Made by a program: the position numbers and the translations under genes. DNA of 64,000 bases, taken from positions 186,001 through 250,000 of the forward strand of contig JAMAHW010000025.1 in assembly GCA_023627715.1 (NCBI GenBank), in the 5' to 3' direction. The notes below the pieces were generated by a model. The model saw nothing but the letters and a program-made list of their open reading frames with translations, did not search any database and was not told the DNA's origin. Positions 11,234 to 23,127 of the stretch are shown here, one piece after another (within the stretch, counting starts at the first letter, position 1; each line of letters starts with the position of its first letter). The stretch is from Periconia sp. R9002 (lineage: Eukaryota > Ascomycota > Dothideomycetes > Pleosporales > Periconiaceae).

Positions 11234-13066
11234 CTAAGGAAGAGGAGTTTGCGCCTTGACCACAAAGGCGCCGCGGTCCATTGTGTTAATCAAGATAAAC
11301 CCGGATGGAAAGCCTCCATAGTTACTCCAGCTGCCACTGAACTTCAAGGAGCCTCCGTCCTCAAGGTCGTCATCTTCAGGGTAGGTGTCAAACCATCCCA
11401 CCTCCTTTACACCGCGACCTGTAGGATCAGAGGGAATAGAAGAAATATCGAGGATGCTCAGACCGGAAGTGTACTTGCTCTGGTAAACGTATTTGCCAAA
11501 GACGTAGTGATTGTGGTCAATTGTACGACGAGCTCTGTGGTTTTGGATCAGTTTGATTCATTATGGGATGATCACGTAGTCGGAAATTCCTCCCTGAGGC
11601 ACTTACCCTTGATAGTATCCCGTCTGTTTGGGGTGCTCGAGGTCCCGGATGTCCCAAATGAAGGTGACGGGGCGGCCGTTGGAGGCAACACCACGACCCT
11701 CAACTTCATCATATTCATCATCGGATATGAGCCATTCTTGATTCTCCGTATCCAGAACCCATCCTTGATGAGTGTACGTAGCTCCTTCATAGGAGGTAAT
11801 GGACACGGTTTCGGGGAATTTCTTATCGGTAACATCATCTGCACAAGTCAGTCTTCATATGGGCATATAGATGACTCATCCAGACTTTCCCAAACGAAAT
11901 GATCACTTCAAGTCGGAATGAATGACTTACAGATAGTGATGGAATCCTCGTTGAAAGCGTAGCAAATCTCTCGTCCAAGGTACTTCGTGTGCGGTCCCTT
12001 GTAAATCAAGCACTGCGCATCGTGCACGTATCCATCATCTCTTGCGCAGCCAGGGCTCGTGGGTTTCGAAGGATCAGTAAGGTCGAGGAAAATCAGCCCA
12101 GACAGACAGCTGCTGTTTCGGGGCTGGGCACCATTGACGTAGAAAAAACTGTTCTCCTTAGGCCCTTGGACGACATTGTGCACACGTCCCAAAGGCAAAT
12201 CGTTCCAATAACCCGTGAGGTCGGTGTCCGGGCTGAATGTGACCGGACCTTTCTTATAGTCGATATCGAGAAGTTTCTTGAGATCGAAAATTTGAATGCC
12301 ATGCTTGGGCTCCTCGCTACCAACGACAATGTAGTGTTTGTAGGTTCGTATTTCTCGCCATTGGCTGGGGTTCACGCCTGTACCACGGAAGAAGATTAGC
12401 TAAAGTCAATGAGGGAAGTTACACAACATGACACACCTGTAGTCTGAGGGAGACGACCGAGATATCGGAGCTTTCCAGCAGTTGTGATCTCTGCAAAAGC
12501 GGCACCATCACCTTGAGCAATGATAGCGAATTCACGACCGTCATCACTGACCCATCCCCAGGAGCTTGAGCCCAATCCAACCGTGGAGCCGAGGTCAGTG
12601 TGGGGAAGGAAGTGGTGGAGGTTGAGCTTTAGAGGCATCAGAATCCATTTTTCACACCATCATTTGGATTGCTCAGGTTACTCACGTTATTACAACGGAA
12701 CTTGGTACTGGCATTATTGCTCTGGAAGGGGTCCAGAGGAGCTGCCTTGCCATTCTTGCACTGCGCGAAAGGAAGTTCGGAAAACTGCGCAGCGCCGACA
12801 GCGTTCAAGACTCCCATACGCGACTGTTGATCCCATTGCTGAGCTTTATCCGCCATAATTCTCTCGTGCATCACACCGGAATCATAGAGCTAAAAAGCCA
12901 AGTTAGTCAATGCATATGAACATTTGCACATTTTCTTGCTTCGGGTGGATGGGGACAGAAGAGGCGAATGAAAACTACCTACTTCAGCAGCTCGTTCGGG
13001 GTCCTTGGGGATCTCCTTGGCGGTTGACACTGCCGCGAGGGCGGCAATTACGGAAACGAACCTCAT
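11234..13066 (-). CDS. Secreted LVIVD/choice-of-anchor-B beta-propeller-like protein
   Basis: Six exons on the minus strand (12983-13066, 12686-12889, 12437-12626, 11931-12377, 11607-11838, 11234-11534) sum to 485 residues. The N-terminus is a signal peptide (MRFVSVIAALAAVSTA). Repeats typical of this extracellular family are visible: SSWGWVSDDGREFAIIAQGDG, HGIQIFDLKKLLD, VYVNG-type and HTHQGW/HDAQ-type turns, VDHNHYVFGKYVYQSKY and SGLSILDI. Fungal members are often annotated as regulatory-P-domain proteins; their biochemical role is not established and none is inferred here. Several splice junctions (for example Y-DVTDKK and G-ARRTIDHNHYV) were needed to rebuild the repeats, so the model is well supported. 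Confidence 0.83.
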
Positions 13067-13140
13067 GATTGCGGTGGTAGTTGTTGGAGGCGAAGTGATT
13101 CTGGGCCGCTGAGCAGTTGTGAATGGCGCGCACCACCACC

Positions 13141-13146
13141 TTTATA
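13141..13146 (-). promoter_or_regulatory. TATA box of the LVIVD protein gene
   Basis: TATAAA on the minus strand, about 75 bp upstream of the ATG at 13066. Confidence 0.45.
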
Positions 13147-14591
13147 CATCATCACGAATTTCCAATCGTGGCGACATATTCCATACCGATTGCGACTTGA
13201 ACTTATCGATAGAGCATGGATCTGAATGCTGCCTGCTCTAGATTGACCGCTTTGGCTAGGGTGGTGCATTTAATATCAATATAAACGGCTTCAAACGGAA
13301 GGTGGCACGGCTACCGGCGTACTTTGACAAGGCCAGAACCAAGTGAGATTATGTTGATCAAGCTTCTAGCCGATAGAAGCAGCTACTTGGCATATTCAGA
13401 TATCTTTTGCATTTCTGGTCAACTCTAAGATAGCATTGTGGGTTTTGTGGAAGCTTGGCGTGCTTGGCCAGCTGGTATCGGCGCATGTTGATGGGGAACC
13501 AGTGTAGGAGTGGAGGGGGCTGACTGATGTCTTCGTGCTCATTTTGGAAGGTCAGTCTGCATCGCAAGCGGCTGATAGGATGTTTGTATTGCACAATGCA
13601 AGCATGTTCATAAGGAAGGCCTTGGCATGCGACTAACACCGGAACCATTGGCGGCACAGCGGTTAAAAAAGGTACTGTTGTAGCCGATCAATCATGTCTA
13701 CAAAAATGGGATGATGGCGCGAGCATGAGGAGCACTTGAGTGATTCTCAAATAAAGTGAAGTTGCATTTCCTTGAAAAGGAGATTGTTAAACTCGCTTCA
13801 AGATTCTCAAGGTCTGTATGCAACAATGCAATCGTGAAGCATTAAAATTAAAATAAAAATTGTAACGCTCGCTCAAATGCAATGATTTTTATTTCACCGT
13901 CCTGGGCGCTTTTCACAGCCCCACCCGCTGACTCAGCAATACGATCATCAATGTGAGAGTGTGAGTGTGGCACTCTTTGTTCGAAAATCTGATTTGTACA
14001 AATACGATATTGCTAACACATGGGGCTATCTATTGGGACAATTGATATTGTTTGAATCGCCAAAGCACTTTTCAACTTCATAGTCTAAAACAGTGATTCC
14101 ACGTTGATCATTTTTTTCACGTCGTGGTCCAATGATTCGGTGTCAATTCGGGAAGAACAGAGATTCTGTGCTGTTTGAGTGCGTTGACTCGTGAATAAAT
14201 TTCCAAATACGTTTTCTTGCCCGTGTTCATGTATCTAAATTTGATTTTTCGGAGATATTATTTAGGAAGTAGTTGAGAGGTGCTTAGCTGTTATAGACAA
14301 GTGACAAGATTGTAGATTCTAGTCGTGAAGAACAATTGCGAAAAATTTTGACACATCTTATGGCATATTAATTGGCAACCACTTCTTGCGCCGTTTCAGT
14401 TATATTTCACATCCCCTTGCATCCAACAGTACCGCCAAAAACGTTACACAGTTATTTGTTATCGAGACGCTGCGTGTGAGATATTGCTTTAACCCGATGT
14501 GAGATGTGGATCACCTGTCATGTTCCGAACGTCAAATGTAGCAAGTTACGGCCCTAGGAGCTTGTGAAAACGTCGAGTGCGCTGTGTTCCT

Positions 14592-14610
14592 ATTGGCTCG
14601 GTATAAAAAG
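14592..14610 (+). promoter_or_regulatory. orphan promoter-like block (ATTGG + TATAAAAAG)
   Basis: An inverted CCAAT box (ATTGG, 14592-14596) is followed directly by TATAAAAAG (14602-14610), a textbook core promoter. The first ATG downstream opens only a 14-codon frame, and the nearest real gene starts 837 bp further on. Confidence 0.35.
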
Positions 14611-15446
14611 GCACTTGCGCCATTATGCTTCCGGAGCTAGACATTCAGAACCATAGTTCTCATGGTTCAAGCGAAGAGAATTAGGGATGTTGCGAAGCTT
14701 GAGTGAACTTGTGAACTTCAAACCAACACTGTGGCTCGTGCATCATAAGTCCATGTCCTTCAATATCGCATGATAATTCCTGGCTTGTTTCAATGTCAAT
14801 AGCAAAGATCTATAGCCATGAGAGTTAAATTTATTTGCGAACATCGATCGCATACGCTGTATACTTAACTACCTATGAAATGGTCCTACTGACTGGCGAT
14901 CCCGAGTCCGTCTCATCGTTCTGGCCCGGATATTGGGCGATCTGTCACTGGACTACACACGCAACAGGCAGGCCTCTAGATTCGCTGTAGCCTTCGATGA
15001 GACTTTAATCCCCGAAATGAACTACCATTATACTCTAGCCTTCCAAAACACCATAGCCTTCATGTTGGAGGCTTGGTCCGGACTGTCGACACCGTTATCT
15101 CATTTGGATGCCTCCTTATACGGCGGCCCCGAGCATCAATAAAAGTGGCTGCTCGCGCTCCTTCGTTGGGCTCTTTCTACTCTCCCAATTTTTCGCATTT
15201 CACCTCTCTTCAACTTTTGACTTTTTTCAAAACACTTTCTGGCGCAGACAAATTGATCGCTCACCGTTGACGACTATGTACTGACCAAAACGGACACTAA
15301 AAATACAATCGCTGGAGTCATTCATTCAAAACCCGTGCAGAGCACACAATTCATTCATACGAAAGCGTTGGCATACTCTACTAGCGGGATACAAAGACCA
15401 GTACTCGGCGCCCGTCAAGCGCGAAACTTGACCCCTCAAGACAGCG

Positions 15447-17287
15447 ATGCCTGCACCGTCCCCAGAACTCGTCAGGTATATGAAGGCGCATATCAATGAT
15501 GATCGAAGGCCTACAATCTTGGCTCTACAAGCAGTCTTTCTCGTCCTGGGTTTCCTATCGGTCGCATTACGTTTCGGATCGCGCATCAAAATCGGGGCAA
15601 GATTACTAGCAGACGACTGGCTCATCTTTGCAGCAGTGGTATGTGTTCGACCCTTTCCATTTGGTCCTTTGAATACTTTGCTCCGGCTACGTAGAGGTAG
15701 TTGATGCAGGCCGAGGTCCATCGGACATCTACAGGTCGCAGTCGTAAGCAGTTTAGTGTACGTCGACATGCGGGAGCACGGACTGTGCCCTGTTCATCAG
15801 AGAAATGTCCGATGAGGATCGCGATGACGAACATACAGGGCGCATAGCGTGTACATTTATTCCTGGTATTCTGACGTTGGCTCTTAGATTTTCCTTTCTG
15901 GCCATGCCACAGCTTGCATGGTTACTGTCCAATGGGGCATGGGCAGGCATGTCCTCTTAGTCACGGACCGACCGGCTATGTCCAAGGTACGCTCTGCCTT
16001 GTAAATTCCAGGACATCTCTAACCAGTTTTCTTTAGACCAATCTCGCTGCAACTGCCTTTTACAGTTGCACTCTTGTTTTTACTAAACTCTCCATTTTGG
16101 CGCTTTATAATCGCATATTTCATCTTACGCGCGGATGGGTACCTACGCTTTTAGGTCTGGCTGGTTTCGTCATAGCCCTTGGAATCGTTCAGCCCTTGGT
16201 GTATATCTTGCAGTGTGTACGTATTATTGGGTACAGTTTAAGCCAATCATTCAGATCTCTTTACTAACAATGCTCGAACATAGATACCCGTTTCCGCCTT
16301 ATGGACAGAAGGACCCGACAGCCCCAAGTGTCTAAATTTTGGTTTGGGTATGTTCTGTCCTTTTTGCTCTCTACTTCAAACAATTTCAATTTCCTGGGAC
16401 TAACTGGTACAGCTATTGTGGCTCTTGGTTCTATCCATATCGTGACCGACTGGATTCTTCTCCTCCTCCCTATACCCGTTGTATTGGGGCTGCAACTGAA
16501 CAAACGAGCAAAATGGACAATTTGCTCCCTTTTCGCTGTTGGCGGGGTTGTCTGTATCATCTCTATCGTTCGCCTCGTGAAGGCGCATGGAATAAACATG
16601 GTCGATCCAACATGTAGGGCCCCACATCCCTGTCCTCAATGTTTATTACCAGCTAACCTGTATTTCATAGGGGATAATGTTCCCATCCAAGCTTTGAGTA
16701 CTGCTGAAGGTAGTGTCGGTATTCTGGCTGCGTGCATGCCAACTGTGAGTCAAACTGTCAAAGCTCCGGAAAAGAATATCTGCTGATTCAGAATCGCAAA
16801 GTGGCGACCGTTGTTCCGCTTCGTAGGCCAAGGCATTAACCACTACTTTTCATACGGCTCCCAGCATGGCAGACAGAGCGGCACCAAGAAATCCCTCCCC
16901 CACTCACATGCTTCAAAAACTTTGAGCCAATCTGCCAACCACTCGCATGCGCATAGTCCGAACCCAAATAAGGCGCGGTCGTTGTTTACGGCGGAAGCAA
17001 AATCTCATGAGGGAGCAAGTAACACAAGCCCGTACCTCAACCCCGCCTCTGCAAACACAAATGTGTACCCAAGAACTCCTAGCCCTGTCCGCTCCAATCC
17101 CAGAGTCAGCTGGAAACCGCGATCAAAGAGGGGTGAGAGTGATAGTGGAGATAGCATCGAGCGCATGTTGCAAGGAAGAACACATGGCGTACTAGATGAT
17201 TTAGAGTTAGGGGAGATGAGAAAAAGTAGTGAAGACTTGGAGATGAAGACACCGAGGGTCAATTTGACTCCCACTCTGTTAAGATGA
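15447..17287 (+). CDS. Fungal rhodopsin-type (SAT4/PTH11-like) integral membrane protein
   Basis: Seven exons (15447-15638, 15888-15986, 16037-16216, 16284-16347, 16413-16613, 16671-16744, 16802-17287) give 431 residues. Seven hydrophobic segments fit the fungal rhodopsin-domain family: LALQAVFLVLGFLSVALRFGSR then LLADDWLIFAAV, FYSCTLVFTKLSILALYNRIF, GLAGFVIALGIVQPLVYILQC, IVALGSIHIVTDWILLLLPIPVV and CSLFAVGGVVCIISIVRL, closing with the TWRPLFRF turn after TM7. The C-terminal 150 residues are a hydrophilic, Ser/Pro-rich cytoplasmic tail. Proteins of this class are thought to be surface receptors or sensors, but most are uncharacterised. The first intron (249 bp) is unusually long, so a small extra exon there cannot be excluded. 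Confidence 0.8.
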
Positions 17288-17839
17288 CATTTATTCAATG
17301 ATATGTCACATATTCAAGGAGACACGAACTGTTGAAATAAAATATCAAACGACCGACAATTAGAGCATAAAGGAATAATATCGCTTAGACTACTAAGACA
17401 TAATTCTTAATATGTACGTTCTTGTACCGTGCATTCAAGTTGCACACTGTCCTGATTTAACTGTTAATATGGCAATTCCAAGTACTAACGACACAGCTGA
17501 CTGAGACCTACTTACATCCACCGCTTTCGGAACCCAGGCGCCGACTGTTTATACTATAATTTCACGCGATTATTTTGTGCATAAAGACGATTACGATGAA
17601 TAACACCTCGAACACACATTGTTTAGTGCAATGAACTACGTGATCGCATCGTCTCATATAATTATGATTTATGTATGGGTAGGGATAGCCCTTAGTACTG
17701 CGGTACGATGAAATATCTAAATCTGATTTGACATCGTCTCATAACCCACTGAGGTGGGAATAGGTAGGCATGACCAATCTAACAAATAGATGTAGGAAGC
17801 CGATCAATCGCTATACTACAACCCAACCCAATTCACTGC
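17288..17839. other. intergenic between convergent genes, nothing seen
   Basis: A 552-bp AT-rich spacer between two 3' ends with no gene or repeat that I can identify. Confidence 0.5.
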
Positions 17840-18868
17840 CTACTGCTCACCATCCTCCCATTGCCGATCCCAATCAGATTGAGCAATGTGTTCAAGGTGA
17901 AATTGCAATGGTTGGTCCCCTTCCTTCACCATATCAGGCCGCGTTGCCCTTAGTTGCAGATGTGTTCGGTGCGCAGATGTAGCAGGCGGTTGTGTATGCA
18001 TTGAATTCATTTCGCTCTGATAGTCATAAAGCGAACAATGCATCCTGAAAGATGTAATCCGTCGAAACTCGTCCAGCACCCTGCGTGGAATTGCAAGCCC
18101 ATTGTTGCTGACCCTCATTTCTGCCCTGAGTTCTAGATAACAGCCGGTCAGATCAGCTCGGGCCGCTTGAGATCTTGTGAGACTTGATTTTTCCATCGAT
18201 CTGGGAACATAGGTTCGAAGATATTTGACCTGAAGCAGCCACGAGCGGACTTTTGGATCATTTCTGGCCTGAGGAAATGCGTCCAAATCGAATACCGGTG
18301 CTGTCAATTTTTTAAGGAACGGAAAGAAGTATCGGAGGGTTCCAATCGCATAAAAGTCATCATTATCATCATCCGGAAAGGATACCCACGCCCCGCCGCC
18401 TATCTCCGTGATGGGCTGGCGTTGCGCTGGTAGGTTGAGTAGCAAGCGCGCTGGGCTGCAACGCAATTCTTCAAGTTCACGCTGGAAGAATTGCGAAACA
18501 TCCCAATAGATCCTCTGACAAGTGGGTAGAAGACGCACGGCCTCCATGGTTCGGACCACGAGGGTGAATCTGCTGGGTTGTTCTGACCCTAGCTCGAACT
18601 GTTCATTGCGGTATTTGCTCTTGATCGTCACAACACGAGCCGGTTGCTGCAGTCGGTGGCGATGATTCTTAAGCTTTAAGTTTTCGTAAATAATCCATCG
18701 TACCTCCTTTGGTAACCGTAGAAAGTGACAAGGTTGATTAGCCGACGGAGACGCAAATCGGTTGTGCATGTTGACGCTGGTCAATTGATTGAAGGAGGGC
18801 GCATTTATTCGATGTTTGCAGCAGAAACGGTTATAATTCGCTTGAATTTTGATGACCGAGGAAAGCAT
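17840..18868 (-). CDS. F-box-like/2EXR-type hypothetical protein
   Basis: A single-exon frame of 342 residues starting at an ATG (18868); a second in-frame ATG 33 codons on (MHNRFASPS) is also possible. Near residues 47-60 it has HFLRLPKEVRWIIYENL, the short hydrophobic helix pair of the fungal F-box-like/2EXR group (F/L-L-P-x-E-V-R-x-x-I-Y). The rest is soluble and mostly helical, with a TCQRIYWDVSQFF segment that in this group often follows the N-terminal motif. Such proteins are numerous in Pezizomycotina and mostly without known function. A direct role in ubiquitin ligation cannot be claimed. Confidence 0.65.
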   Translation of the reverse strand: MLSSVIKIQANYNRFCCKHRINAPSFNQLTSVNMHNRFASPSANQPCHFLRLPKEVRWIIYENLKLKNHRHRLQQPARVVTIKSKYRNEQFELGSEQPSRFTLVVRTMEAVRLLPTCQRIYWDVSQFFQRELEELRCSPARLLLNLPAQRQPITEIGGGAWVSFPDDDNDDFYAIGTLRYFFPFLKKLTAPVFDLDAFPQARNDPKVRSWLLQVKYLRTYVPRSMEKSSLTRSQAARADLTGCYLELRAEMRVSNNGLAIPRRVLDEFRRITSFRMHCSLYDYQSEMNSMHTQPPATSAHRTHLQLRATRPDMVKEGDQPLQFHLEHIAQSDWDRQWEDGEQ

Positions 18869-19275
18869 AAAGTTGTGAGTGTTTCAAAAAATATCGAAGG
18901 CGGCAACAAAGAGGGTATATATTGAGTAAGGCGGATGCCAAGATATTTTTTTCGTTGGTGCCTAAACGTAGCAGGCACAGGCCATCCGCATAGGAGAGCA
19001 GCTTTCGCCGCCATACCTGTCATTATTGCATATGGTTGTCATTCATATATTGTCCAAGATGCTGCAGCCATCGCGACTTCATGTATCATTGATCAATATC
19101 AATTGGCGTTGGAGCACTGATTCCAAAAAAGCTTCGCAAGATCTGAGTTATGCCATCAGAAAACTGTGGTTAAGGTTCTGAATGAGTGTCATGAATTCGA
19201 TATGTAGGTAATTATTACAAGAAAGAATAAGTGGTACGTTGTCCATCATAGTGCATTGAGGATTGGCAAGGATGT
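18869..19275. other. intergenic, probable promoter of the F-box-like gene
   Basis: A 407-bp spacer between two minus-strand genes. I see no other feature. Confidence 0.45.
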
Positions 19276-20332
19276 TTAGAATGCTGCATTGCAAACTTTT
19301 GTGGCAAGATCTTCCCATTTTGCATACGCATCGGGGAAAGCCGATCTGGAAGGATGCTGGTTAGTAACGATCGCAATTTTGGGTATAGGCTTGGGGTTGC
19401 ATACACTTGGACCTTTTGCGCTGCTTGTGCAATGCTCAGGCTTTGCCAATTGTTGACAGTCTTCAACCGGTTCAGGAACAAATCTGCACTCTTTGCCTAT
19501 CGCATTTGTTAATGTTGATGAATTGAGAAACTGACGCTCGTCCGTTAAAGCACACATACCGGATCCATGCGATCTTGAACGGATCCCCAACCCGGACGCT
19601 GTTGGAAGATGCCTACAGAGTCGTGATCATGCCCCTCGCCATCGTGAGGATAGTTATAGGAGGCGGGAATGCCAGTATTAGCAAGGACCCGTATCCCGCT
19701 CTCTTGCTGTGCCGTTGCGATTGCGACGAGACAGGCACGCTTAGGCAGACCTAGTGCGTGAACCCTGGAAGCAATCACTCGCGCATGTTTAGATGGAACG
19801 GCTCCTAGACCAGGGAGATTGCCGCCTCCTGACGTTGGAGGGGCGGGCGTTTGCGGAGCAGGTTTCTCATCCTTGATGCAGCATTTGATATCGTCGTCGC
19901 CAGGGCAAAAGCCAGCTTCGAAGCTGCCGCCGGAACACCCGTTGTTCGAGACGCTCCTGCAAAAGCCGGAGTTCTGCTTGCAAGAGATTTCAACGCAACA
20001 CTATGCCCATTGTAAGTATACCGGCTGCACAACATTCCAAGTTGTGGGTAGCGTATATGATACATACTTGTACATCAACCGGGTCGTTGGGACAATCTGG
20101 ACACATTTTAGCATTCGTTTTCTTAAGTGCGCGTTCTTCAGTGAGAAGAGGCGTATTTACAGTTCATTGGATAAGATATTCCTTTGCAGTTGCCAGTACT
20201 CTGGCAAGTACCTGAACCCTCGCCGCCTTTACATTTATCTCCGACATGGCGGCCAAAAATGGCCTCCGTAGGGGTTGCGGAGACGCCCGTGAAAACGAGT
20301 GCGGAGGTGAAAAGAACGACGACGCTGCGCAT
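19276..20332 (-). CDS. Secreted bacterial-type lysozyme/transglycosylase-fold protein with two Cys-rich modules
   Basis: Five exons on the minus strand (20161-20332, 20068-20096, 19560-20000, 19405-19490, 19276-19345) give 265 residues. A signal peptide (MRSVVVLFTSALVFTGVSA) is followed by two tandem cysteine modules, each ending in a CP-x-D-x(3)-QCC/KCC turn (CPNDPVDVQCC and CPGDDDIKCC), then a proline-rich linker (KPAPQTPAPPTSGGG). The C-terminal domain has the hallmarks of an actinobacterial/phage-style lytic-transglycosylase fold: IATAQQESGI with a candidate catalytic Glu, then HDHDSVGIFQQRPGWGS, RMDPSADLFLNRL and VQVSAFPDAYAKWEDLA. The family acts on bacterial peptidoglycan, so this is probably a secreted antibacterial or bacterial-cell-feeding enzyme. 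Spliced junctions such as DP-SADLF and QV-SAFPD match the family exactly. Confidence 0.85.
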
Positions 20333-22306
20333 GATGGATAATGTTAAACGATAGTGAAATTTGCAATCAACCGGGAAGGAATAGTATCAACGAATGACTT
20401 CGGCTTGCGTGAGCAATATTGGAGACGGAGAAGGGCATGACTATATACAAGCCGTATTTGGCGAATACGAATCGATGACTACTCCCTTATACAATCTGAC
20501 AGCACCACAAGTACAACAAGCAATCCAGTGTGGCACCGTTTTGTGTCATTACGCGATGATCGCCACTGCCGGTGCATAAGTTTCTCGTACCTTACATTGA
20601 ACAAGCCACTCGCGTGGGACTATCGCAGGGATTTCTATGGGGTAGTCGTTGAATCCGGAAAGTCAACAAGGCCGACCTAATTTCCGGTCATCGTAAAGAT
20701 TTCGCATTCAATGAAGCCCACAGGCTACGAGATTCGTGTAGCGCCGGACAATAGAATAATAGTAAGACCCCTGCGTAGCACTTGTGCCGAGGCAGGCTAA
20801 TGATGTACGTAGCATGTTTCAGGTTTTCGTATTTCGTATACTTTCAGCCGCATTTGACAAAGAGCCCCTCGACTGCTGAACAACGACAACAATTTATTAC
20901 CTACATTAAGATTTATACGGGATGGACTGCCACCGAACAAATGCGAAGATCTGATGTGCACTCTCCGTAAATCAATAAACTGTTTCTTTTCGCCGCGATA
21001 CTTCGTATCTGACTGTTCGCCAAAAAACTTTACATTAAGCGCAAGGGTTATACACGCTGACACCATACATATCTCTGACTTGTATTTTATGTGTGATAAA
21101 ATCGCTTTTTCCCTTCTTAATTGTAATTGTACACCATGTGCGCGGGATGAGGTACAATCAGGTTCAGCGCTGCCATCGATCAAACGCTCAATGGAAGATG
21201 TACCAAATACCATCTTATGTTCGGTTTGAGATCCCGATATTCGTTGAGACGAAGTCCGGGAACGTCGTCACGGAACGCAGCAGCTGGCAGGTGAAGAAAC
21301 GTCCACCACTGATTATCTATCGCGCTTACATCGCAGTGACTTTCCTCGTGACCCGAAAGAATCATGTTTTCGCCTGTGAGAATCAGCGCTGCTTCATATA
21401 CTTGTCACACCAGGTACATGTCGTTAGGAATGTTGGCAAATTCATCTCCTGGTTGAATGTCTGTACGATAGGTGACATACGACAAAGTCCAATTTGTTAC
21501 ATCCATCTCGTGCTTAATTAGGAAAGGTACGGCCTCCACTGCTAGTGGAGTTCTGGTTGCTTGCAGGCGATACGCCTGGCGCATGTAGGAAATGTGTATA
21601 GAAAGAATCATTAATGACGAGGTATCAGGGTTCGCCAGCCCAGATAGATTTACATCATTAATCCCGGAACTAGCTTCTCTGAGACCCTTCTGCATGATCT
21701 TTAGGGAAAAAAATCGATTGCATATAGGCCCGACATCGAACAGAAAATTGTCGTTTTAAAAACAATGTTGATGAATATTGTCACGGTATTTTATGTGGTC
21801 GAATTTCCATTATCTATTATTATATCAGGATGAGGTTGGGTTCATGCCCCACTTAGACTCACACATATTCGTACGTGTTTTATCAGTCAGGTAGTATTTG
21901 ACGTAATTAAATCACCGCTGCTGGCGTCTATATTGGGCCACTCTACCAAAAGATGTGTTATCATTCGTGATTTCTCCCTATTTGTATCCTCCAACCGGTG
22001 TAGAATCTGTTGGCACACCATCAATATGATGATCTTAGCGAGGCGCACGGCATTGGCGGGTACTGAAGACGTTGACATGGTGGGAAGGTTGGCTTTTGAG
22101 AACAAATTTTGACCCGGTCGCTGTTGGATACCTAGCACTGTCTTACTTAGCACTACTTCCAAGTGTTTGCGTGAATACGCACACACGTGATACCAATCAC
22201 GTGTATCTCTGTATATATAATTGTATTTCAAATTATCAGCCTCATTATGAAAACAGCGGTTAAAATTGCAAACTAAACAAATTAATACCCCAAAGTCCGA
22301 GCTGGA
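20333..22306. other. long intergenic region with one possible decayed frame
   Basis: A 2-kb region. A TATATA block near 20440 could serve the lysozyme-like gene. A possible gene remnant lies at 21180-21695 (minus) and is listed separately. Otherwise nothing is recognisable. Confidence 0.45.
21180..21695 (-). pseudogene. possible decayed coding fragment, unrecognised
   Basis: On the minus strand an ATG at 21695 opens a frame of 96 codons that stops at a single TGA (21405-21407). In the same frame it continues with protein-like sequence (QVYEAALILTGENMILSGHEE and onward) to another stop at 21180. The segments look like protein rather than random translation. I cannot assign a family, and there is no convincing upstream exon. 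It could also be chance. It is listed as a remnant with low confidence. Confidence 0.25.
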
Positions 22307-23127
22307 TCACAAACTTTCACCCGCTGCGCGCCTCAAAACATCGGCTAGCCACTCAGGGTGACTAATCATAAGACAGTGTCCCGCATCACATCGCTCAATT
22401 ACGTCAAAAGCAGTTGGCTCGATTTTCTTCGCAGTGTCAATCATAGACTTGACTAGTTCAGGGGTGAAAGTTGTCTTGTCTTCCGTGCCAATCACGTATG
22501 TTGATGGAATGTAGCGCCATGCTGCATACGAGGTCGTACTGGTGAAAACACCAATGCTCTGATAGGATAGCTTGGAAGCCCATAGATCCCCTTCCTCAGA
22601 AGACAAGTCGTTATAAAAAATTCTCTTTGCATCCTCAGGGGCTACCGTGGCGATGCCATGCTTATGACCGTTAGACTTCTGAGGAGAAGTATAATTAACG
22701 CGCGTAAGCTTACCTCCGTGTCGACTTTCATCCAGTCAGGAAATTGCGCTCCTCCCGCCGTCGGTTGAAAGCCCTCTGGCACCGCATACGCCATAATAAA
22801 AACGAGTCGAATCACACCACCTCTTTTGTTAGCAGCTTCACGGTCTTTCTTCCCTAGCCCGACCGGTGCTTCAGCCCCTGGCATTCCTGTATATGAGTGC
22901 GTAACAAGGACAACTTCTTTCTCTTCTTCAACAACCAACTTGGTGAGACAGTCACGGATTTCTTTCACATCCCGGTCGAAGTTCGTTAGGGGAGGGACTG
23001 CGCCAACAGAAGGCAGTGGCAGGCCGATGGTTGGATAGCCATGTCCCGTTAGGATACTGAGCGTTTTGGCGTAGATCTCGGGGGAATGCCAGGCCCCGGG
23101 AACGCAAACGATTGTTGGCTTGGACAT
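22307..23127 (-). CDS. Alpha/beta hydrolase (AB hydrolase-1-like, salicylate-esterase/EstA type)
   Basis: Two exons on the minus strand (22714-23127, 22307-22660) with a 53-bp GTAAGC...AAG intron give 255 residues from the ATG at 23127. The frame is open further upstream to an ATG at 23172, but MSKPTIVCVPGAWHSPEIY is the standard start of this small-hydrolase group. The oxyanion region is VPGAWH, the nucleophile elbow is VTHSYTGMPG (Ser), the acid is in YVIGTEDKT (Asp), and the histidine is in DAGHCLMISHPEW. The catalytic triad is therefore complete. These are cytosolic esterases or lactonases of small molecules; the substrate is unknown. The two flanking intergenic regions are each about 2 kb or longer. 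Confidence 0.85.

Larger units (their letters stand above)
13067..15446. other. long divergent intergenic region, no gene
   Basis: This 2.4-kb region lies between a minus-strand start (13066) and a plus-strand start (15447). No frame has coding character. It contains a promoter-like block at 14592-14610 with no obvious gene behind it. Confidence 0.5.

Noticed and set aside
11249..11902. 217-codon open frame on the plus strand
   Set aside because: It lies opposite the LVIVD protein exons; the minus strand gives a complete spliced protein with signal peptide and repeats, so this is a shadow.
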